A stretch of DNA of 64,000 bases from Phaffia rhodozyma (Eukaryota > Basidiomycota > Tremellomycetes > Cystofilobasidiales > Mrakiaceae): the NCBI GenBank assembly GCA_014706385.1, contig JACGZH010000002.1:930001-994000 (forward strand). The letters are read 5' to 3'. The notes under the pieces were generated by a model. That model ran no database searches. It was not told the DNA's origin and worked only from the letters and a program-made list of their open reading frames with translations. The translations under genes and the position numbers were made by a program. Shown here piece by piece: positions 1-9,439 of this stretch (positions are counted from its first letter, which is position 1; the number at the start of each line of letters is the position of its first letter).

Positions 1-248
1 TTTAGTAACAACGATACATATGCATATGGTACGACGAAGAATAGACAGATTGGGAAAACGAGGCAAACGAGAGAACGACAGCGAGAGAAATATATTTGTA
101 TAGAGCAGGATATAACCTAAATGAAACAAAGAACTCTACGAGGAAAAGGAGAGAAAGATTAAATGAAGAATGAATCACATATATACGTCATCTTGACCGC
201 CCAGACCACATTTCCTTTCTCGTTTCTGAGCCCAAATCCTCCACCCCG
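1..248. other. 3' flank of the first gene
   Basis: A/G-rich sequence downstream of the stop codon of the minus-strand bHLH gene. It probably holds that gene's 3' UTR. I see no convincing gene or RNA in it. Confidence 0.5.
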
Positions 249-2091
249 TTAGGCCGCTTCTTCTAATACGTCCTCTCTATCTTCCCGCTCGGCCATCTTC
301 CAAGGAAAGTCCCATTCTGATGAACGATCTGTTCCTAGTACATCCGTCGGCAGACCACCTGATGACAATACAAAATAGATGTGAGAGAGTCTCCAGAGTA
401 TATGAGCATGCGACAGTATATCGATAGGGGTGAAGACACAATACAAAGAGACGTACGGGAGAGACCTTGTTGGCGTAGGTGATTTAACCGGGTGAGTAGC
501 CCTCGTCGATTGGCTTGGAGTGTCCTTAGATGTTCGATCGCTGGAAGAAAAAAAGTTAGACCCGGATCAAACACTCTCCACACCAAAAACTATAGGTAAA
601 GAGACCTACTCTTGATGAGAATTATCTTTTCACTCTTTGGGCCTCCGATCTTGAAACTCAGCCGTTCTCTGTCTTCCTCCGACCGCCTACCTCTCCGTCC
701 AACCATCTTTTGGTTCTTCTTTCTTTTCTTGCCCGTCGTTTGATTATCATCGTCTCTGAGACTTTCCTGCACCATCGCTGCCGCTGCTGCTCCAGCCGCT
801 TCTTCTTCCTGTTCTTCTTTGATGAAACATAACGCTCTTAAACCAGGCACGATCCCGCAGAGCGCTTCCGTTCGTTTCTTGATCGTCTCCCTTCGCTTCT
901 TCTCGGAGTGTATATGGTTTGCCCTCTTCTGAGTGGCCGTCAGAAGTCCTGGGTAGGCCGGACTCTGCCGGCGCCCGACCATGTCTTCAAGTTTGTTTGT
1001 TATCCCCAGACAAGGTGTCTGACGATTGGATGATGGGCCTGAAGAAGAAGATGAGGATAAGGACGAGGATGAGGAGGAGTAGGATGACACGTGAGAAGGC
1101 TCAAGGTTAGGTTGGGCGGGTATCGGTTTTGAAGAATGAGTGTCGTTCAAGTGCCCAATCGGAATCCCTGAGAGTTGTTGGTGGCGAGGTGAATCGCGCG
1201 AGGGGGAATCCTGCCGACCTACGAGGGGGAATGCATAGGCGGGTATATGCGCAGATGTCGGTTGGGATGATGAAGATAAGGCAGAGTCGATATACGGTTC
1301 GACCGGAGGAGGCGGTGGGACTGGCGGAGAGGACGGAACTAGATAGGCAGCAGGAGTCGAAAGGTTGGTCTATTGATTGAGTTAAGTTGGTGGTATCAGA
1401 GATGGGCGGAATGGAAAATAAGCTTGCAACGTTCTTCCGAGCTCGCAACCATAACCGGTAAACAGACTGACCAAGTTAGCCTCTAATCTTTCCGTCTCCT
1501 TGGTTTCTAACCTTGCCGAAAGCTGATCCGTTCCTGCATCTATCGTCCACCGGGTAACATCCATAATGTGAGCGTATTCAGGCAGATGCGGCGCGCAGTC
1601 AAAGTCCGAGGAAGTGTACGATCGAAAGGTATCGTATGGGATTGAGGGAGACTTGGTACAAGGAAGGCAAACGAGACAGACAAGAGGCGAAAATCATCAC
1701 CATTATGACAAGTGAGCAAGACAGGGATTTTAAGACGAGTGAGAAGTTGGGACTTGAATCAAGTCTCTGGCAGATAAAGTGATCTTTTGGTAAGACAGAC
1801 CTTTGATTTCTCCATCAAGCTCGGCCGATCCGCGAGGTGAGATCTAGCCCGATAAGTCCAAGGATATTGTCGGTCGGCCCAGATCGACGTATTTGGTGAG
1901 GAGAACATATATTGGTCTGGAGGCGCATCGGAACTGTCGTTGCTGACGGCGGCAGTGGTGGCGGTAGTGGTTGAACAAGGAGTGGTACCTGACAACGAAG
2001 GGGATGGATGCAAAACGGACTGATCGGTGGCCACGAGATCGGTGAGGAAGGAATCAAACGCATTGAGCTCTGTTGAGCTAAAGAGGGTCAT
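249..2091 (-). CDS. bHLH transcription factor with a long loop
   Basis: Probable nuclear DNA-binding regulator of the basic helix-loop-helix family. The start is set at the ATG ending at 2091, opening MTLFSSTELNAFDSFLTDL. The basic region and helix 1 (HIHSEKKRRETIKKR) lie near 880-925. They are followed by an unusually long loop of roughly 60 residues that is Glu/Ala- and Lys/Arg-rich. Helix 2 is split by an intron: LSFKIGGPKSEKIILIK on one side, TIEHLRTLQANRRGLLTRL on the other. A third visible intron precedes the C-terminal segment ending EDREDVLEEAA. A Ser-rich tract lies upstream of the basic region. At least four introns are inferred, and the joins between 1100 and 1800 are the least certain. 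The gene is divergent from the VAP gene across about 0.5 kb. A specific orthologue (for example Ino4- or Mlx-like) cannot be named from sequence alone. Confidence 0.8.
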
Positions 2092-2585
2092 ATCTAGGTT
2101 CCTTCTGTAGCGCTCCTCCTTCTCTTCACATCTGCGTAGGCTTAAAGGACAACAGGAAGAAACAGAGGAGACCAAGTGACGCAGAGGATGGATGGGACAG
2201 GACAAGACAAGACAAAAGGATTCATTATCATCGAGAGCGAGATGTAGATGAGGATTGAGATTAGTAATCTCATTAGGTAAGCAGCTGTGATGAGCTCATC
2301 CTCTTTTGTGTTATCTTTCCTAATGGTCTCCACATTTTTCATTACGTCCGTTTCCTAATAACTGACTAGTCCCTTCTTCTAATCAGAGACTACAACAAAT
2401 TCTCTAGTCCGTCTGACACTCCCTGTATTGCTTTTCTTTTTTCACCAACCCCTCGTCTTCTCTCCTTACGACGTCCCTTCGCTCCATCGTCTTCCATCCT
2501 ATCCACTCTTTCCTGCTTCTCTCCGTTCTTCAGCTATCTCCTTTACCATCTCTCTTTCTCCCTTCTCCTCCCTTTCTTACGAACT
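2092..2585. promoter_or_regulatory. Divergent promoter region, bHLH gene / SCS2
   Basis: Shared upstream region of about 0.5 kb between two divergent genes. The half next to the VAP gene (about 2410-2580) is strongly pyrimidine-rich on the plus strand, a common feature of fungal core promoters and 5' leaders. No specific operator is recognised. Confidence 0.5.
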
Positions 2586-4468
2586 ATGAGCGTAGATCTC
2601 CAGCCTTCTCAGCAGCTTGTCTTTGAGCGTTCGTCCGGTCCTTTTTTTCTCAAAGCCTTGCCACCCTGTCGCTCGATGACGTCCCTTCCCATCTCCTCTG
2701 CTCGGTGGTCGCTAACGTGTTCTTCTACCTTGTCCATCCCTGCTCCCTTGTATTTTTCTCCATTCTTCTGGACCTTCCTTTATATATCTGCATGAATCAG
2801 GACCCCTTACCCAGCTGGTGAAGAGGACATTGCTAGTTGTCAACAACAATGCCGAGCCTGTTGCCTTCAAAGTCAAGACTACCGCCCCTAAACAGGTCCG
2901 TTCATTTCGTCATCAGAATCTTCAGAAGCTCTCCATTCTTTTGTTTCCCTGGCACTCCTCTTCGTCGGTCCATGTCTCGCCCATGGGCCGTGATCTCGTC
3001 TTGAGGAAGTCACGAAGGCAACCAGCTAACTTGGAAGGCTGGATGTATTCGATGAAGAAGGAACAGCATAATCCAGTTCCTTGGTCGTCTGACAAAGAAC
3101 GCACAATGAAGAAATAAAGGGGGATGGGAGAGTGTTCCTGGGATTCTTTCGTCTAACCTTGGATCTCTTTGTCAATCCGTTTGATTAGTACTGCGTCCGA
3201 CCTAATTCTGGACGAATCGAGCCTGGAGAAAGGATTGAGGTGTCTGGTAAGCTTGTTCATCGTCGTTATTTCGTTTGCCCAGTATTCTACCTGCCGGAAA
3301 GATACCTTGGCTCTGTGTTTTCGTACAAACATCATCTTACTGATGTTCTCTTCCTTCTCTCTCTTCGTCTTCTCCATTACCTCCTAAACTTTTTTCAGTC
3401 CTTCTTCAGCCCATGAAGGTTGAGCCCCCACAGGGTGTTAAATGCCGAGATAAATTTCTCGTGCAGTCGGCTGCTATCCCCCAGGAGAAGGAGATCCTAT
3501 CCTTGCCCGAAATTGTAAGCCTCCTCATCAACGTTGCTCTTTTTTACGTTCCGATCACCGAGTCGCTCTCGAAAACTCGTAGAACTCTTCTCTTACCGTC
3601 ATGTCGATCTTTGTCAACAGTGGGCGTACATTGAGAAAGAAGCCAAGTCCAAGATTCATGAACAGAAGATCCGATGCGCGTATGTCGATAGCACCGGAGA
3701 TGTTGCTAACACCACAGTTGACGAGGGAGATCAATCTGTCTTGATCGACGGTTCGGTACGTTCATTCATCTTCACGTATGATAGTGACCTCCCTGGCAGT
3801 TAGTTTTCTTATTCGATCTATCGTCTGGCGATACTTAAACCTAGCCTAACGTTCTGGTCAATGGAGCGACCTCACCCGATGGAGCTCGATCCGAATTCCA
3901 TCAGGCTGATACTACCATTTTAGACCATTCGGCCACGAATCTTCCGCCTTCACCTTCCCCTGCTACTGCCAAGACCACGACTAACGCCTCCTCGGTCGGG
4001 TATGATCTTGGTCCGGCGTATGGTGGGTCTAGCCGAACGATCAGCCCATCGCTGCCTCTTTCGACACCTCCTCCGGCCACGACCGCATCGGCATTCTCTG
4101 CTCCTTCCAGCCTGAGTTCGAACCCAGCTCCAGCGACCGCGGCCGTCAACGTTGCTGCTCAGACCGCCTCCAATGCTGCCACCGCCGTGTCAGCTGGTGC
4201 GGCCGATTTGACAAACAAAGCCGTTGACATCGGCTCATCCGCTCTCGAAAAGGCCCAGGCGGAGATCCAAGCTCTCAAGGCGAAGCTTGAGAGTTCGGAA
4301 CAGACTGCTGTGTCTGGTCTTAGGAAGCGAGGAGGAGGTGTGGAGACTTCATCCATTGGAGGTTCGGCCGTCGACGTTCAGCAGCCCCAGGTCGTGCAGG
4401 GCGTACCGATTGAGGTTGTCGCCGCGCTTTGCTTGGGTGTGTTTATAATGACGTACATCTTTTTCTAA
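2586..4468 (+). CDS. SCS2: VAP/Scs2 family ER membrane protein
   Basis: Tail-anchored ER protein that recruits FFAT-motif partners and tethers the ER to other membranes. The start ATG (MSVDLQPSQQLVFE) opens the MSP domain. After a first intron it continues RPLTQLVKRTLLVVNNN, then VAFKVKTTAPKQ, and after another intron YCVRPNSGRIEPGERIEV, the classic VAP core. Further exons carry LLQPMKVEPPQGVKCRDKFL and WAYIEKEAKSKIHEQKIRC. The middle is Ser/Thr/Pro/Ala-rich. A coiled-coil segment (SALEKAQAEIQALKAKLESSE) precedes a C-terminal membrane helix, VVAALCLGVFIMTYIFF, ending at the stop, as expected for a tail anchor. About six exons are visible with canonical GT-AG ends. A likely client, an Osh3-like protein with a FFAT-like motif, is encoded 5 kb downstream. 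Confidence 0.95.
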
Positions 4469-5174
4469 AGGAGGAAACACATCAAGTCAAGTCTTGAACT
4501 GAAGGATGGAAACCTCAGACTCGTCAATATCAAATAATCTTTCTCTTTCTTCTTTCCGCTTATTTCTCTAGCCATGTCACCTTTAGTCTGTTCCTTCCTC
4601 TACTCCCTTTGTTTGCTTCTTTTCGTCGCTGTAAGCGTTTTTCTTTTACGTTTCTACTCTTCATCGTCCGTTCTCCTTCTGCCTATCTCTTTCTCGTCTC
4701 GTCTCTCCTGTTACGTTTAGTACATCTATCCACCTCGTTCCATTCCCGCTGTCTCTTCATATCCCTTTTTCTTCTCTTTTGTCTCCTTTCTCTTCGAGTG
4801 TTCATGAGCAACACATGAAGCTAGAGAAAACGACAATGGATCTAATGGTAATCTGATGGACCGTCAAATCTATCGAAACTAAGTCTGCCGTTTGTTTTAC
4901 GCCGAATCGTTCCGTTTCTACGATTCCAAAGCACACGAATCTGTGGTTCGATGGGTGAGCAGGATGTGATGTTGCGTCAACCGTCTTTGATGCAACCAGG
5001 CGAACTTATGAGCAAGTGCATAAAGAGATGCTAAGAGATACATGGACGTTCAAGGCGCACAGAAGACTACAAATTAGAGAGACTAATGGAACAGAGAAGA
5101 TAAACAATCGAAAACGCTTGGTTTCAAACCCGCCAGTCACCGCTCAATCATCCTATCCTCACTTTGAAAGGCAT
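4469..5174. other. Convergent 3' region, SCS2 / TspO gene
   Basis: About 0.7 kb between two convergent genes. The first part is T/C-rich (about 4540-4800) and probably contains the SCS2 3' UTR. I see no further gene. Confidence 0.45.
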
Positions 5175-6134
5175 TTAGATTCGCTTTCCAGGTCCGTAGT
5201 TGTTCCACCAGTAACCGGCGCTAAGATAAGTGGAGTAGGAGACCCAGCAGAGGTAGGGAACAAAGAACACTAGTTTTGAAAAGATGATCAGAGTCGCCAA
5301 ACGGTCAGTTTCAAGAAGCCAATGTGTATGTATGCCGTCAGAGCTAGATTAGAGAAAACGAAACGTACAGGAAGTGGGGATGTTGTGGATGGTAGGCAAG
5401 CTGTGAGCCTTAACGGTCAAAGCTCCGATGACACCAGACAAGGCAAGGAGATCAACGGCGGCAAGGGCAGGCTGTCGGAGACCGAAGAACAGAGGAGACC
5501 AGGCTGGATGGAGAGAAAAAGCAATAAGGGAAACAATAATTAGCCACAACGTCTATTCAAAAGTAGCACTTGAATTGAATGGAACCGACCAGTGTTAAGA
5601 CCGATAGCAATCCAGTACAAGTTAAGGGCGTCGATAGCAGTGGCTCGGGCGGCAGGGTTGATAGATCCGTAAGCTCCGGGGACATCGAGGTTCTTTTGGG
5701 GCCGAAAAAGGTCAGCATATACAATGTCATAAGGCGAGATGTACAAGGGAAAGAGAAGACACAAACCTGGGCAATCAGGTAGGATCCGAAACCGGCGGCA
5801 GCATAAAGGGCGGGCCAAGCGTAGGCGTGAGCCTCGCTCGAGACCTCTCCCTTGGGAGCCTTGAGGGAGTTGTACCACCAGGTGGATGTACCGGTGTTTC
5901 GCAGGCCGTTGGGCTTAGTACCGTTGACGGCGTAGGAGGTGGCTCCACCGATGAGCAAGGGAATACCAACAGCCTAGAGGAATTCGAAATAAGGCAACAA
6001 GAACAAACAAAAGCGGGCGAGATGGAGCGGGTTGGATTAGTACAGATCGAGATGACGGCAAGAGACAAGGGTTATAGACTGACGAGGTAGGGGTTTCGAG
6101 GAGAGTCCCAGAGAAGAGTACTGATGCTAGGCAT
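5175..6134 (-). CDS. TSPO: TspO/MBR (TSPO) family membrane protein
   Basis: Five-helix tryptophan-rich translocator family. Members bind porphyrins and sterols, and eukaryotic members sit in mitochondrial or ER membranes. The start ATG at 6134 begins MPSISTLLWDSPRNPYLV, then an intron. Later exons give IPLLIGGATSYAVNGT, STWWYNSLKAPKGEVS and AWPALYAAAGFGSYLIA, then ALNLYWIAIGLN, WSPLFFGLRQPALAAVDLL, and finally YLCWVSYSTYLSAGYWW before the stop at 5175. The tryptophan positions, the WSPLFFG motif and the terminal YLCWVSYSTYL match the family well. The usual W-x-P-P after the WY..L..P motif is absent: the protein reads KAPKGEVSSEAH. The length of about 190 residues fits fungal members. The gene diverges from the glycoprotein gene, and a perfect CRE octamer lies 224 bp upstream. 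Confidence 0.9.
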
Positions 6135-7037
6135 GTTGAGAGGTTAAGAGTCAGGTAGTTTTTTGATTGAGTGGTCTGTAAGAAACGGATGGATTGAGTG
6201 TGTGGAAAGAAGAAAGAAGAAGAAGAAAAAACCGAACGAGCCTTTGCCCTTTTTTGAAGGGTTTCTTGTCTCCTCTTTTTCGCTCGCTATGTGCGCCAGG
6301 GCGGAAGAGGGCTGCCGATGACACTTGCCCTTGCTGCGCCATCTCCATGATGCGCACTGACGTCACCGCACGCCTACGTCTGCTATAAGAGTCGGGCCGA
6401 GGCCCACTTGGTTAAGTCGAAAGGTAAGATTCAAATTTAGATTCAAAAAAGTGGTTTTCGCTACGCAGTTCGGTCTATGAACTCCCAAGAAAGACAAGGG
6501 GAAAAGACAGCGAAACTCTACTAGGCGTTTGGTAGCTTATGCAAATACATATTGACAATTCGGCTTTCGAGTTATCTCGCTCACCTCCAGATCAGCCATC
6601 CGTTCGAGTAACTATCTGCTCTGCCTCGTATATATCACTAACACGCTCAGACCATGGCATGCTGACCTGTAAAGCTGATCTCCGATCTAGAAACATAGAC
6701 ATACTGAAATTAAGCTCATGAAACAGTACAGCATGCAACTAATGTAGCCAAGAGGCGCAGTGGCAAATGTTATTTTATCTTGACGAGTCGTTGGTCGCAT
6801 TCTCGCTTGGCATTCTCCCTTGGCAGACAGACCCGCTGTGGTCGATCGACAAGAAGAGAAAAAAGAAACAACAAGTGCAATCTTATTAGGGTACATAAAC
6901 CTGGTCCATCTTCTATCCGTTTGATTCTCTTCTTTCCTGTTTGCCACTCGGAAACGCCTAACAACTTTGTATTCCTCTTATACCCATCTTTCCTCTTCCT
7001 GTCTCTCTCTCTCTATCTCTCTCGCATTCATCTTGCA
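6135..7037. promoter_or_regulatory. Divergent promoter region, TspO gene / glycoprotein gene
   Basis: About 0.9 kb. It contains the TGACGTCA palindrome at 6358-6365, a TATA-like CTATAAGAG near 6382, and a pyrimidine-rich run with repeated CTCT near 7002-7024 just before the downstream ATG. No gene is recognised in it. Confidence 0.5.
6358..6365. promoter_or_regulatory. CRE/ATF-type palindrome TGACGTCA
   Basis: A perfect eight-base CRE octamer, the known site of bZIP ATF/CREB factors, 224 bp upstream of the TspO start. The sequence is exact. Its function in this organism is inferred. Confidence 0.4.
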
Positions 7038-8720
7038 ATGTCTTCTTTCCTTCAAGCTCTTGCACTCGCACTTCCCTTGGCATCAGTCGCTCACGCTCAG
7101 GTCACCGCCGCCTATCCCAATGGAGAGACTAACCCCGATGCACCCTTCCTTGCTCAACCAGGAGCTGCCATTAATCAGACATCGATGTCTAGACTGCTCA
7201 CCTTGAACGGTATCGATGACTTTTGCCTCTACGGACCTCCCGACTCTGGACCAGACAGTTTGATCGGAAATGTTGAGCCTATCGTTGTAGCTGTGAGTTA
7301 CGAGACCGAAATCATTACATCTTTTCTCTTACTGAAGATGATGCGTACAACTGATACTGTCCTGTTCTATATTTCTCTTGCTCTGTTCCTTTCTTCAATA
7401 GTACTGCCTTAAACCTCGAAATAATGCTCGATTGATCCCTGATGGAACCATCCAGTCCGCTCATGTGCGTATTCTTCTGGTTTTTAAATTTCTTCTCTGT
7501 CACTTGTTAGTGTATATTTTAATATGCCAAGCTCGTCATTGATGCGCTCCTTTTTAAAAACTTTTTTTTTTTCAATTGATCTTTTGTCAACAGTTCATCA
7601 AGACTTGTTAGTGACCCAGAAAGTTAATTCAAAGCACATGAGAGACGTCCGTTTACTTACCATGCGTGCATCGTGTATATATGTTTGCCACATCTTTCAG
7701 CTGCCTACGTTCAGATTCAAGGATGTATGTATCACGCCCTTTCCGTGTCTGACTAGCCTTGTATCATAGCTCATTCAGACATGCTCCTTCCTGTTTTTGT
7801 CGAATGTGATCGTCAATCAGTTTTCGACGGAACAAAAATCAACATTCCTTACGGTGACGACGGAGGAGAGCTTGATCCGCATGGTGCCGAGAACCTTGGA
7901 AACCCGATTGGAGGAAATGTAACTTCCAACGTTTCTGGACAGGACGTCTTCTATGAAGAGTGGATGAGCTTCATGTCGTATAACCAATTCTGTCTTCGAG
8001 TCTGTATCTCAGAGACACCTGACGTCCCGGCTGCCCTAATGTGCGAGCACGAGCTCGACGTCATGGGTTGCCAGTTCGTCATGCCTGGAGACTACACCAA
8101 CAACTCGTTCACCTCATGTGACGGAGAGCCCGCTGTGCCTCCTGGACTCTACCCTCAACCTGACGGCTCAACGTCAACTTTCAGGCAGTTCTGGTCTCAC
8201 ACACTTGAGGGATGGGTTGGTCTCTTCTTCTTTCTTGCCTATTTTACTCTCCACTCCCTCAACCTGTGCTCCAACCTCCTTTTTTCTCTTAATGTAAACA
8301 TTGAAACAGACTGTCGGTCAGACTGTAACCCCTGCCGGACCTTACTCGACCCCTGCTACTTCCAACTGCCAGACGTTCTCGACCATCTCCAACGGAATCG
8401 ATACCGCTCTTCTCGTCGTTCCCACGACTGCCGCTTCCTCCGCTTCCAGATCCGCCTCGAGCGCCTCCGCTACTAGCTCAAGTATCACTTCTTCCGCCTC
8501 CATCTCCGCATCGACCTCAGCAGCGAGTGCTCGGTCGTCATCGGCCTCTGCTGCTGCTAGTGCTGGCAGAGTCACTGGCGCTGTTTCGGCAGCGGCTTCA
8601 GCTTCCTCATCCGCTGCTGTCAGCGGGGCCGAACGAAGTATGTCTATCTTGAGCGGAGCAGTCGGATATTTCCTTTCTGCTACCGTCGTCGGTATCGTAG
8701 GAGGTCTTGCTATCCTTTAA
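7038..8720 (+). CDS. Secreted GPI-type glycoprotein (macrophage-activating glycoprotein family)
   Basis: Extracellular, probably wall-bound glycoprotein. The start ATG opens a signal peptide (MSSFLQALALALPLASVAHA) with cleavage expected near AHA-Q. The conserved ectodomain follows: DDFCLYGPPDSG, then LIPDGTIQSAHF, NIPYGDDGGELDPHGAENLG, FCLRVCISE and LDVMGCQFVMPG. This order of motifs and cysteines fits basidiomycete macrophage-activating glycoproteins. A Ser/Ala-rich stalk follows (about 8425-8640). It ends in a hydrophobic tail (GYFLSATVVGIVGGLAIL) typical of a GPI-attachment signal. The coding sequence is split by several introns. Two consecutive exons are only 13 nt (7594-7606) and 24 nt (7701-7724). 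The family is immunogenic in Cryptococcus; a wall role here is inferred. Confidence 0.85.
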
Positions 8721-9439
8721 GTAGCCGGTCTAAATTCGATCGGGCTGACGCTTTTCGATAGCTTCCTCACCTTGTAATCTGGTGTATCTCTTCTTTTGCC
8801 CTAAACTTTTTTCCCTATTCATTTGTTCTGGTTTCTGTTTTTATTCGCCTCCTTGTCTGATAGCTAGCCAGCCTGGACAACACATCGTATTTGCCACACA
8901 CCACACTCTTTACATGGACATATTTCATCTTTTGTTCCTCGTTTTGCACCTTCGCATAATTTCCTGGCTTTCCATTTACTCGTCGTATCCAGCCTCGGTA
9001 TTATGATTTGCGCATACACGCTCCCGTTTATTCGGCGCTCATCAAAAGATGATTATAACTGTGTCGGACTGGGATGAGATATAAACTTGAGAAAAACAAA
9101 TAAACAAACAAACAAACAAACAAACAAACAAACAGAATGTCCAATCTGATCTATCTCTTCTCGCTCTCAAACTTCCTGGCATCTCTTCTTGTCAAGACTT
9201 TGATGTCGGAACAAAGGAGAAAAATATAGGCAGAACATTGACTCTCACAACCCTAACATTAACACCATCTTGATCATCACAATATCATTTGTGCATGAAC
9301 AGATCGTCACCTATCTTTTCACGATTTAGGCCGTTTCCATCCTCCATCCTATTTTCTTCCTTCACTGTTTCACCCCAATCAAACATAGCCGTGTTAGAAG
9401 ACCAAGTTATATATCTGAGAAAGACAAAAGCAGGCGAGA
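8721..9439. other. Intergenic region before the oxysterol-binding protein gene
   Basis: About 0.7 kb. It holds the 3' end of the glycoprotein gene, an (AAAC)n microsatellite at about 9102-9134 and an AACCCTAA motif at 9249-9256 upstream of the next gene. No coding sequence is recognised. Confidence 0.5.
9102..9134. repeat. (AAAC)n microsatellite
   Basis: About eight tandem copies of a four-base AAAC unit in intergenic DNA. No coding function. Confidence 0.9.
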
